Shown here one piece after another: positions 32,637-42,740 of a stretch of DNA of 64,000 bases. The DNA lies in the NCBI GenBank assembly GCA_047495785.1, contig JBLDXI010000030.1, positions 1,443,572 through 1,507,571 of the forward strand. The letters run 5' to 3'. The translations under genes were made by a program, and so were the position numbers. The notes beneath the pieces are model-generated. The model was not told the DNA's origin. It ran no database searches and saw only the letters and a program-made list of their open reading frames with translations. Origin of the DNA: Lepidodermella squamata (Eukaryota; Gastrotricha). Every line of letters starts with the position of its first letter. Positions within the stretch are counted from its first letter, which is position 1.

Positions 32637-34090
32637 ATGGCGTACAAAGCTGTAGCGGAAGTTATTACCCTCGTCATAGCTATAGTTGTTAATTCCTTCG
32701 CGATGGAAGGCGTTGTCAAGGGCGAAATTCGCAGGCGGAACTACAGGCTGTTCCTAGCGAGCCTTCTGGCCTCGGGGATTTACATCTGCGCCATGAGAAC
32801 AGTTTCCTTGGTTAGATCGGCATCGTTCTGGCTCCTCGACGTCGAGGCCAAGGCGAACATATGTGCCCATAGACTGGAGCATAGCCTCGAAATGGCTGGT
32901 TATCTATCTTTCCTGTTCAATCTCTGCGGAATGTTTACAGACCATTTCATAGCAATCGTGAGTAATTCTTTGAAGCTCTTTACATATCGAAATTCCTTTC
33001 CACTTCCAACCAGGTACATCCACATGCCTATAAAATAGCAACACATAGCTTCATTGTCAAAAAGGCTCCACTTCTCGTTGCGATTGGAATTGTTCTAATA
33101 AGTAATACGACTCAATATTTCTCGACCACACCTGTGATTATCTATTTCCGAACAGCTATAATCGGTCATGTGCTATTCGAGGTGATACTGCCAATCGCGA
33201 ATATGGCATCGCAGTTGCCACAGCCTCGGCAGACACTGATAGCTGTTGAGTATACGAATTGCGACCTGACGATATTGCAGATGGCCAAGGAACCAAATTC
33301 TTTCGTGAACACTTTCAATCACGGTTTATTTTTCATCAATCTCAACAACGCGTCGTCTTTCAATTCCTATTTGAACGCATTGCCAGACCTGCCAGAATCA
33401 TGCCACTTGAATACCTCGATTGATTCCTTGCTTGATATATACCTCAGTGCCTTTCTGGCCGCGGATGATCAAACTACGTTAGTTTCCAGCAACTGGAACT
33501 GGTGCTCCAATTTCTCTTACAGTTTATACGAAAACTCGTTCGAGTTTATGGTTATTATCGTCTCGGTTCTAGCTATGACTTTTATAATCATCTGCAACTT
33601 GAGCTTTCGGCGGGTTATCGGCCGGTCGATAGGACGCACCAGGGCGAAATTAACGAAATTGAGCAAGACAACGGTGATAATGCTGCTAGCATTTACTTTA
33701 TGCTGGATGCCATTTGTCATTCACGAAATCGTAATGACTTATCTAGTCAAAACTTCGGATGGCTCGAGGCGACTTGATGAGTATTGCATTATTGCACACA
33801 ATATCCTATACGCCTGTTTCTTGTCAACGCCAATCGTAATTCCGGTCATTTATGTCACGAGAATTGGCGGAGTTTCGCGCTTTCTGTCGACAAAGTATCC
33901 TTGCCTTAGGTTTGGGCTGTTAACTAGCGTATCTTCCGAATGTCTTCCTCCACCGAAACATGAATTGGTAAAATTAAGCGTCTCTTTTAACCCACCTCGC
34001 CAGAGGGACGACACTATGCAGCTGCGTAGTGTAGCTTCCTGTAGTTACATCCCAGCTACAAAAACCGCTCATTTCACTGGCGATGCCTGA
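32637..34090 (+). CDS. Divergent class A (rhodopsin-like) GPCR
   Basis: Exon 1 is 32637-32957 and exon 2 is 33014-34090, with a 56-bp intron inside the TM3-end motif. The join gives DHFIAIVHPHAYK, the counterpart of the class A Asp-Arg-Tyr segment with Arg-Tyr replaced by His-Phe. The 465-residue protein has seven hydrophobic segments. TM6 contains LCWMPFVIHEIV, matching the Cys-Trp-x-Pro motif. TM7 ends STPIVIPVIY, a degenerate form of Asn-Pro-x-x-Tyr. The second extracellular loop is very long (over 100 residues) with cysteines and possible N-glycosylation sites. The substitution in the G-protein-coupling motif is notable and may change coupling. The ligand is unknown; a peptide or chemosensory receptor is possible. 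No clear orthology. Confidence 0.8.
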
Positions 34091-35429
34091 AATCACGTTA
34101 CTGGACTGTCTAGAAGTTTTTCTGGTTTCATTTGTTCATGGATGGCAACGGATCCTTCCGTGATTTACAATGAATTTGCCTTTGCAAATTTCATATCAGC
34201 TTAAGATGCTGAATAAAAGCTTCGAATAAAAATCATAATTTGCGAATTTATAAATTCTGAATTGCATCATAAAATCATTTTATTATAAAGCTGTTTTTAG
34301 TGGACATTTTATTAGAAAATTGGATTCACAGTACATTTCTATGTGGATGAATCATCGATGCTTCAATATTGGTAATGAGATCACGCGATGTTCGCAAATT
34401 GGATTCCGTCTGCCGAGTTAATTATGTTTCGTTCGATATCGATATCGTTCGCTCTGTAAAATTATTCAGAAATACGAATAAACACTGTCTACTTCGGTAT
34501 TGATTCTTCACTTGTACCGTGACAGAGGCGAGGATTAGCAGCTGAAAGGCGGGCCAAGGGCTTTGGATCAGTGGCAATGGATCTCAAGCTATCTAGAATG
34601 ATGATGATTTCGGCTGTTCGAAAACTGTTAAATGAGTCTAATGTAACTTTCATTTCAGTTGAACCCGTGATGGCTATGAGTTGAAGCCAACTCTTGAAGT
34701 TAATAGAAATAAAAAAATCAGACTTTGCGAATATCCCAGTTGAAGATTTGAAAATGTCCAATCTTCAAATCGGGCTTCGGGGGCTTTTCATGCTCTGTTC
34801 CATTGCAATCGGCGAAATTTGGTTAGTCCAACGCGACTTTCATCAATGAATTGATTTGCAGAGACTGAGCAAGCGGCAGATTGACCATTGATAGCGCTCG
34901 ATTTCATCACGTCCATTTTATCAGATTCAGATGTGAATCGAGCAGTGGTTCTCAAACCCCGGCACGCGTGCCAACCGTGGCACTCCAGGAAAACCGATCG
35001 GCATCGGAGCCAAAAGTGCCACGCCGAGGGTTTTGTCTGCGTGAGCTGAATGGTTTTAAGCAGGGTGCAATCTTGGATCCCTGTCGAAACGAAACTGTCA
35101 GCCGAGCGGAACAAGTGGCAGCGGCAAGTAGGTCAAAAAAAATGTTAAAATAAAGGTAAATTCGAAATATATTAAGTGTTATCAAATTAAGGTAAGGTAG
35201 GGTTCAGGGATGAGGATCGATTGTTGGTTCAAGTGTCCAACCTCAATTTTACTCAGAATTCCAAGCTCCACTCGATGGTAACAATTCGTCGCAGATATCT
35301 GAAAAATTGATTTTCCATCGAGAACTTGTAACGAATCGCTTCGCACACAAACGCTTCACAGGAAATTTGACGTGGCTTGTAACTTGGTAGATGCGAAGAA
35401 TAAAAGAATCGCATTTTTGTAAAAACATC
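34091..35429. other. Intergenic
   Basis: Minus-strand open frames at 34489-34761 and 34788-35114 have protein-like composition but no start, splice context or family I recognise. The region includes a hAT-like repeat end at 34943. No gene is called. Confidence 0.45.
34943..35045 (+). mobile_element. hAT-like non-autonomous element remnant
   Basis: CAGTGGTTCTCAAACCCCGG at 34943-34962 closely matches the terminal sequence typical of many animal hAT elements. About 90 bp further on, GTGCCACGCCGAGGGTTTTG resembles its decayed reverse complement. No target duplication or transposase was found, so this is a fragment at best. Confidence 0.45.
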
Positions 35430-36602
35430 ATGAATTCGCTTCTAGCTTTTATGATACTGGCAAAGGTCGCATCGCTGGGATCTGCGAAACCGATTGCTGG
35501 CAAGTTGAAGGCGAAATTCACTGAACGTTGCCAGGCAGTGTTGTCGGAAAACCTGCCGATGGAACAAGCACTTTTTTCAAACAGCACAAGGCCGCTTGTC
35601 GTGAATGTCGCGGCTGGCCTTCACCGATTTGTTGGGATTAATGATGTGGAGCAAAAGCTTTCATTAATGCTATATCTGTCTATAACGTGGGGTCTGCCAT
35701 GCGAAATACCGAAATGCACAGATTTACTCAGTGACGCCGAATGCTTGGCACTCGGAACTACGGATCTCTACTTCACAGCCCCAGCGTTGAGCATCTGGAC
35801 TCCAGACATTCAACATATGACTGCTTACGAGAAGCCTGCTATCGGTAACAAAATTAGCGACCTAATTTTCATACGTCCAGTTCAACCGTTTTTTCAAATG
35901 GTACACTACATTTACGACCGATTCGACGTTTCGTGCACGGATTTCAGCTACCGCAAATTCCCATTTGATACGCAAGCCTGCACGCTGGTTTTAGAATCAA
36001 CTGATGATTACAAAGGCGTTGCGCTCCGCCTTGCAATGTTTAGCGTCGACATGTCCGCTGGTAACACCTTCCTCGTTGATAGTGATATATGGTCACTTGT
36101 CGATCTATCCGGTTTTAACAGCACTGATTTGCAAAAAATGGAAAATTTGTTTGCATTTGATCGAATTTTTCTGACGATTCGATTCCGTCGCAAAAGTGAC
36201 TACTACGTCTGCAACATCTTCGTACCAACCATCACGCTTTTCATCCTTCAAGTCGTTTCTCTGCTAACCGAGCCGTTAAATCGAGATCGTTCGGCATTTT
36301 GCGTGACAGTTGTGCTGTCTTACGTTGTGTATCTCACCTTAATATTCGGCATGATTCCAGTAACTGCAGATCAGGTCTATCTTGTGTACATGGTCGCAAT
36401 TAAATTCATCGTTGCTGTCCTAATCACAACTTACACTTGCTTGATTCCTAGTATCCCAGAGTCACTGAAATCTCGCGTTTTCAAATTGAACAATTGTCTA
36501 GCCTTACCCTTGCATCGCCTTCTGGACCTGGCGATCGCTGCAGCGGCATTCATAATCGTAATGATTTTCGACGCTATTCTCTTCTTGCTGATGTTATCTT
36601 GA
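35430..36602 (+). CDS. Cys-loop ligand-gated ion channel subunit, copy 3 (intronless)
   Basis: A single exon. The ATG at 35430 gives 390 residues and a signal peptide (MNSLLAFMILAKVASLGSA); an in-frame ATG at 35391 would add 13 residues and spoil it. The ligand-binding domain resembles copy 4 at 48523 most closely. The signature loop is C-TDFSYRK-FPFD-TQA-C, with 14 intervening residues instead of 13. M2 is NRDRSAFCVTVVLSYVVYL, with Asp at -1' and Leu at 9', so a cation channel is inferred. The M3-M4 loop is about 35 residues and loop C lacks vicinal cysteines. The intron shared by copies 1 and 2 is absent at the corresponding VEQ/KLS point. The ligand is unknown. Confidence 0.9.
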   Translation: MNSLLAFMILAKVASLGSAKPIAGKLKAKFTERCQAVLSENLPMEQALFSNSTRPLVVNVAAGLHRFVGINDVEQKLSLMLYLSITWGLPCEIPKCTDLLSDAECLALGTTDLYFTAPALSIWTPDIQHMTAYEKPAIGNKISDLIFIRPVQPFFQMVHYIYDRFDVSCTDFSYRKFPFDTQACTLVLESTDDYKGVALRLAMFSVDMSAGNTFLVDSDIWSLVDLSGFNSTDLQKMENLFAFDRIFLTIRFRRKSDYYVCNIFVPTITLFILQVVSLLTEPLNRDRSAFCVTVVLSYVVYLTLIFGMIPVTADQVYLVYMVAIKFIVAVLITTYTCLIPSIPESLKSRVFKLNNCLALPLHRLLDLAIAAAAFIIVMIFDAILFLLMLS

Positions 36603-36869
36603 ATTCTGTCGAATCGTTTTTCGCTAGCGATGACATCCTAATCCCGAAACAGATCAAACTATCTTTTTCTAATTGTTGCCTGCTGTGAACTTGAATGTAT
36701 AGCAGATCAGCTTTTTATTGTTTTGAACTTTGAATGTTCTGACTTGTACCTGTTCAAAGTTGTATGGTTTGAATCTTCTCTTTCATTTCTTCATTTTTTC
36801 AAATAAGAATGGACGATTTTCTCTGACATTCGGCCTCTTCAACAGGGATTTGCAAAAACCAGGTGATTT

Positions 36870-39471
36870 TTATATTTCCCTATTGTTTCTGCTGAAAACT
36901 ACCGCTGTTGATATTACTATTCGCGATCGCGCAGACGGAGCTACGAAATGCTGCTTCGAAGACTTGAAAGTCCCAGTTTGCCTCATTACTGAAGGCTCAT
37001 CAACAACGCTCCAAGCCGGGTCATTACTCGGCCATTTCCCAGCATAAACTGGGTACATCATCACCAAACTAGCGGTGAGAGAATAGACAAGCAGCCCAAC
37101 GGCGAAGACAATCAGTTTAAGCTGGACATCCGGGACGATGAAAATTATCACGAGGAAAGCGACAAAGATCGAGAAAGCATTCACTACGGCGAGACGAACT
37201 GTTTTAAACTCGTAACAGTATCGAATTGGTACCAGAGTGTGACGAGCCTCATACGAGAAGAAGCAGCCTGCCACGAGAAGGAAAACATGCCCAGCGACAA
37301 ACCCGCCGATCCAGTCGATCTGGCTTTTGGAGTAGCAGTAAGTTACTGTCACGTCGTAGTAAGTATCGGACGAAGCGTCAAACATGACTTGGGATACATC
37401 ACTCGTTAAAGTCAAAGGTTCCCCTGCAACTAGCCAAACTATCAAAGCTATCGCATTCAGAACGCAAAGGGTGAAAATGCCTAGTTTCACCAGTCGGGAA
37501 AGATGGTTAGGGGTGTACGCAAAGCTAGTGGCACGGCGGTGTTTTGATACCTTGCCATACATTCCGCCTTCAAAAACCGACTTATTCCGGCGTAGGATGC
37601 CGTTGTTGAAGTTGAGGAACTGAATCATGGTACTCGATCGCATGAGAAGAGTCGAGTTGATGAGAATCAGGCCGCCTACAACTAGAACAGGCCTCCACGA
37701 GCAGAAAAAGCTCGGAAAGTTGAGTTCCCCAACTATCACGTAGATTACAAAAAAGTCCAAGACCAGACAGCCAATTAGTAAAATTAGATTCGAATCAATT
37801 TCCAAGTACAGGATTGTAGGCTTTTTGGACTGCCCAACTACAGCCGTGATACAAATCAATTGGAAAATCGCTATGATTCCTGCGGTTATCGCCAGTCCGA
37901 ACATGGCGCTTTCGGGTATGGTTTCGTGAAAATGAGTGGTTGTTGACAGATCTTTCGGTGCTTGGCCGGTTCGGGTTGCCCAAATCGGGCGTTGAACGAC
38001 AAGCATTTGATAGGCGGTGAAGTTGTACAAGTCATCGCCTGGGATTGTTTTGTAGATGAAAGTCGTACTGCCACTCGCTGTCTTCTGTAGAACCCACATT
38101 TCCTAGATAAATCGCAAAATTAAGCCTAAAATGTCCCAAATGCCATGTTATCAAATTGGAACAAGAGCAATTTCTGGAAAAATGTAGAAAAATCGAGGAA
38201 ATTCAATAGTTACCGAAAAATACCCGATATAACCCTATTTAGGTACTTATTTCCCACTAGATACAAAATGTCCCTACCTCGTCATCGAATTCGTGTCGTT
38301 TCGAGTAGGCGATCCTACCCATCCTCAGCCCATTGAAGTCCAAACCCATTGCAGCCTCACTCGTAGCCCTCTCAACCAAATCAGGATAGTCTCGAAATTG
38401 CTTCAGACTCGAATTGTACCGAAGCTTCAGCAACCTCTCCGTTTTGTCGAGAGTTAAAAGTGCGGCCATTAGTGAGTCATGGCAAAAGTATCTTTGACTG
38501 TAGTCCTCAACTCCCCTGATGGAATTGTTAAGTTTTTTCAGCAATTCAGCTTCGAAAAACTTGGAATCATAGCCGAAAGACGAGTTTCCAACCGGGGCAA
38601 TTGCAGCTGGTAGGGTCCCTGCGAAAAACGTATGCCTGTACTGGAGTAACAGCCATTCGTAAGGACACCAAGGTGGGGTAACTTCCTTAGTAGGCGTGTA
38701 ACAGAAGACCGAAGTTATAAACACGTAATTCGGCGCTCGGACACCAGCTTTGTAAGTATGGCACCAGAATAGGACGCAATTTGCCGGAGTCGACGAGATG
38801 AAGATTACGATACGAGCGTCACTTTTGCGTAGCCCTATCGCCAATTCCTCTGTGACACTTGGGCTTGCGTCAAAATGAACGACTTTCTTGCCGTTTTCGG
38901 CAAGTTTCGACTGTAGAATTTGCATGAATGTCACCTCGCTAGCTACAGATGTAGTTCCGACTATACCGAACTCGCTCCAATTCGCAGTTCTGAAGGCGAA
39001 AGCTAACACTGGGGCTAGGTAATTCTCGGCTGGGGCTCGGATGCGGTAGACATTGCTGTGAAGAGGATCACCAACTATAGCAGGGCCGTTGCAACTTGGC
39101 GAAAATATTGCGTAGTTGAAGTTTTTGATGACTAAGCTCGCAGCGTTGCAGCCTGTTGGACCAACGACAATTGGCGAGGGGAAACTGGTCGGATCGATCG
39201 AATTCGCGTAGTTGAGAAAATTTGGGATGGTAAGTAGCCCGGATAGCCCTTCGTCCATTAGTTTGAGTTCGACTTTGTAGTCGCGAAGAATGTCATTCCG
39301 GGAGTTCGCGATCTCTGCCACAATGTTAAAAGCTGCTTTGCATGCAGCTCCGTTAGCTGGTTCATACCCAGTGAATCGGACGAACGTTGGTATCGACAAT
39401 ATGTTGGACTTGAATGGGGCAACTTCGATAGTTAGTGATGCTAATAGGACAAAGGACAGTCCTACGCTCAT
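36870..39471 (-). CDS. Class C GPCR, GABA-B-receptor-like, two exons
   Basis: Exon 1 is 39471-38278 (398 codons) and exon 2 is 38102-36870, with a 175-bp phase-0 intron. The product is 808 residues. A signal peptide (MSVGLSFVLLASLTIEVA) precedes a periplasmic-binding-type ligand domain with the landmarks of the paralog at 15322: GYEPANGAACKAAFNI, LMDEGLSG, VVGPTGCNAAS, ARIVIFIS and RYFCHDSLMAALLTL. Seven membrane segments begin at AMFGLAITAGII. CFFSYEARHTLVPIRY after TM5 is the GABA-B-type motif. The intron lies between the ligand and membrane domains. The cytoplasmic tail is about 45 residues with many Ser/Thr. It is convergent with the Cys-loop receptor at 35430 (267 bp between stops). Confidence 0.85.
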
Positions 39472-40740
39472 AATGTTAATCTGTTCTATCCGGGAAAAAG
39501 TTTGTAAGTTTTAAGGCTAATACCCGAAAGAAACACTGTCAGGAGTGAGATCGTTTGATATAAATTTCACGCATTTTTCCGGTGGATGACCATATTCAGG
39601 GCAAGGGCCCGAAATAGTTCAATCTTGTTAATTAGCTGTAGGCGTGATTGTGAGATCTCCCGTTGCCCCCTTATGCAGGCGATATCGCGATATGTTTGGA
39701 TATGTTTATAAAATTCCTAAAATTTACTCTTCAATCTATCCAAGTAGAGAGCTATCTGAGTTGGGTATAGACGTCAATATCCTTCTCTTAGAGATGCACT
39801 CACAAAACGGACCTTACTGTAAAATTTTCCACAAATTGAAAGCCAAAACCCTGCGATCCTCGCTAATTAATTAATTATGGGAAGTGTCTTAGTAAAGGGC
39901 GAAGGTCAAAGCCCCGCGATTTTTGATTGCAAATGAAGCATAAAATCAGCGATGAAAAACCTAGATTTGTAAGAAAGCCAACTTTTCAAGGTTTCAGATG
40001 TTCAATTGCAGCGAGGTCCAATATATGAAATGAAGGAATAGCCTGTCATTTCTTCCAACTTGTGATGTCCATCAAAGAAAAATGGAGATTTGACGTTCAA
40101 ATACCCTCAAATACACTCGGATAGCTCTTGTTAGTATAAAGTATAAATTCTCCCATATTCTGGCAATTCGGCTAAAATATTCCCCCATCTTCTTAGAATC
40201 TTGCAATCGAAGTGTATCTGAGGGTTATGCTAGGGCTCACAGGAAAATTTGATGCTTTGGGTTTGAAGGAAAGCATTTATAGGTACCTTGGGGTAGCTTG
40301 AAAGCAACATCTGTCTCGTGGCGTCATGTCTGGAAAGCCGCACATGATCGAATCCGACTATAGTGCTTCCGACCAACTGACGTGGATATCCGCATCAGAC
40401 TACCTGCGGGCACGAAAAGAACCTTTAGCGGTGGAACACGTGATGTTTTGTTTTTCTATCTATATCAATAATTGAAAAATGGAAATATTAATCCAATAAA
40501 GTCGAAATGGGTGTCTTGTTTCAGATAAACTCATCACAAGTCATCTCCCTGATCTTGCTCCCAGACGTTCTTGAACCATCGCATTCATTACAATTATTTT
40601 GACACGCAATTGTACAGCTGGGGCATACAACATGTAAGCCACACGATTACCATTGTACGAGTGGAATTTCCAAAACGTGAAAACTAAAAATCTAAAATTT
40701 GCTAATTTTATTCGTAAAATAGTCGTAAGTAATTTCAAAT
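39472..40740. other. Intergenic
   Basis: No supported gene. Short overlapping open frames have no domain. The region carries the promoter of the class C receptor and the 3' flank of the SABATH gene. Confidence 0.5.
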
Positions 40741-41811
40741 TCAGTTAATTTTCTGAAACACAACTGCCATCGCAGACCACAAGCTCGAGAATTTCTCCGG
40801 CGCCATAGCGACGTAGCGCTTCTGTTCATCGAATAGAATCTTCGCAATTCCCTTCTTCTCCTCCTCCGATCGCTTGTTCGACAAACATTGCAAGAAAAAC
40901 GGCTCCATAGCCGCAGCCATCGAGTCGACAAACTCATCAGCAAACCTAGCCGCATCTTTATGCTCGAGATAGCTCGCGAATAAGTGATGCTGGGCTGGTG
41001 GGAGATGCTCAGCTTTCACAAGTTTCAGCCCCAACTTTTCGTACAACTCAACCGGCCCGGTGACATCTTCCATAGTTCGCCACATCATTGGAACCTGAAA
41101 ATTGACCAGCTCTTCAGCTGTAACCACCCCGCGTTGAACGAAACCGCGAAGCATAGCTGTGAAGCCAGTTATCATCGTAGTTTGGCCGTCTTGTTTCGAT
41201 AGGAAATTCGCGACCAAAACACCTCCAGGGACCAATTCCCGAGATCGAGCTGTTAGAAAGTTCTCCCAATCCACCGCAGCTTGTTCCCGGAAAAGGGCAG
41301 CAACCTTTTCGGCATCGTAACCCATTGGTGAGTAGATTCCCTCCAGTTTCCCCGGGATTTTCGACATCCAATGAAGGGAGCAGTTCGAAAAGGCGAATTG
41401 CAGACTATTATCCGGCAAAACTTGCTGGAAAAAGTTCAGTCCAGCCGCGAGGGAGAAAACGCCCTTATGCTGCTTCAGGTACGACCTCTCGCTGCCATGG
41501 ATAAAGTTGAACATAACGTCCCATTTGTTACGAGGAACGTCCTCGTGAACTACAAGAAACGAAGGAATGGCTTCCTCGCCGTATTTGTTGCGGAACGAGG
41601 TGATAACGATAGACATAGCTTCCGAGCTGTTCGCGCCAGTGCTTGAGCCGAAATCGGCAATAACGAAAGGCGTTGCTCTAGGAAGTTCGCCCGCATGTTG
41701 TTGGATACCTAGTTCGATGAACGGCGTTGTCAGTTCAAGGATCTGTAGCTGATTCCGCGAGTGGCTGTTGTAGTCTTCTCGCATAGCTAACGATGAAGTA
41801 GTCGGCGACAT
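40741..41811 (-). CDS. SABATH-family SAM-dependent carboxyl methyltransferase, intronless
   Basis: One exon encodes 356 residues beginning MSPTTSSLAMREDYN. The SAM motif IADFGSSTGANSSEA and the substrate motif SNCSLHWMSKIP are intact, as are EDVPRNKW, ARSRELVPGG and the C-terminal AVVFQK. All are shared with the two-exon paralog at 29260-31287, so the enzyme should be active as a methyl transferase from SAM to a small carboxylic acid. The paralog intron is missing here; either a retrocopy or simple intron loss would explain it. No poly-A tract or flanking repeat survives to support retroposition. The protein is cytosolic. Neighbours are a class C receptor and a CCP protein on opposite strands, so there is no operon-like context. 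Confidence 0.9.
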   Translation of the reverse strand: MSPTTSSLAMREDYNSHSRNQLQILELTTPFIELGIQQHAGELPRATPFVIADFGSSTGANSSEAMSIVITSFRNKYGEEAIPSFLVVHEDVPRNKWDVMFNFIHGSERSYLKQHKGVFSLAAGLNFFQQVLPDNSLQFAFSNCSLHWMSKIPGKLEGIYSPMGYDAEKVAALFREQAAVDWENFLTARSRELVPGGVLVANFLSKQDGQTTMITGFTAMLRGFVQRGVVTAEELVNFQVPMMWRTMEDVTGPVELYEKLGLKLVKAEHLPPAQHHLFASYLEHKDAARFADEFVDSMAAAMEPFFLQCLSNKRSEEEKKGIAKILFDEQKRYVAMAPEKFSSLWSAMAVVFQKIN

Positions 41812-42740
41812 TGTTGTTGTAGTAAATTAATGGCGAAAATAGCTGTTTTGTTCTACTTTCGCGCTATTGCCAGCTATTTATAACGACGATGCGCACGACA
41901 AAAGGATTTGAAACGTACGCAAAAATGCAGCAGCACATTTCTCGTAGCGGCATAATAGGATTATAATGTTTATACGCACTTTTTATATTAGCCATGTAGC
42001 GGGCATTTAAATTCTTATTAAATTCTTGAAACCATCTTACATTTTTGGTTGTGTTTTGTATGAAGCATTTTATCTGCTAGACATTTCTGAGAACAACGCC
42101 CCTCTTGAATGTGGTATTTTAAGAAATGGCCTTGAACCATTCCCAATGGGATTAGGATGTAATCTCCCGTTTAGCCCGAATTTTTATTTCTTTTCTGCCC
42201 GCTAATTAAAAAAAAGTGGGGATTTAAAGAATTTCAATTACGTCATTTCAGAGGTTTGTAAATTGGCAAAACAAGAGGTCAATTTTTTTGAATGTTTCGC
42301 TAAAAGAAAATGACAAGGAATATAATTTGAGAAAGGTTTGAGCAAACTTTTCCGATACCTTTAATTATTGATGGAACCCATTTGAGTTGTTCGGATCCAT
42401 CTTGGTGCTAAATTTTGAGCTATTCTTGAAAATGAGTGTAATTTAAGTTAAGCTGCATTCAAGGCGCGATTGGATGTTCATGAAATTCCTCTGTTCCAGA
42501 CATCCGAATCCACCAATTTCCCCGAAAATGGGAAACCTCCAAAGCCATTTTCGGTCAAATTTACTTATTATTGTTACCAGCGGGTGCACACTCAACGACC
42601 CTCATTGATGTTTTTTTACCCATACCAATATGCAATGCGAGTCGCTTGTTTTGCAGCAAATAGCAAGCAAACAAACAAAACCGCCGTGTTTAGTGACCAC
42701 CACTTTTCAAATCATTTTTTTCACAAGTAAACACAAAACA
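41812..42740. other. Divergent intergenic region
   Basis: Between the SABATH gene (minus) and the CCP gene (plus). AT-rich; no supported coding frame or repeat. The open frame 42470-42730 is not convincing. Confidence 0.5.

Noticed and set aside
34489-35114. Minus-strand frames near the hAT-like end as a transposase remnant
   Set aside because: No transposase motif (no RNase H-type acidic triad context or hAT dimerisation block) visible.
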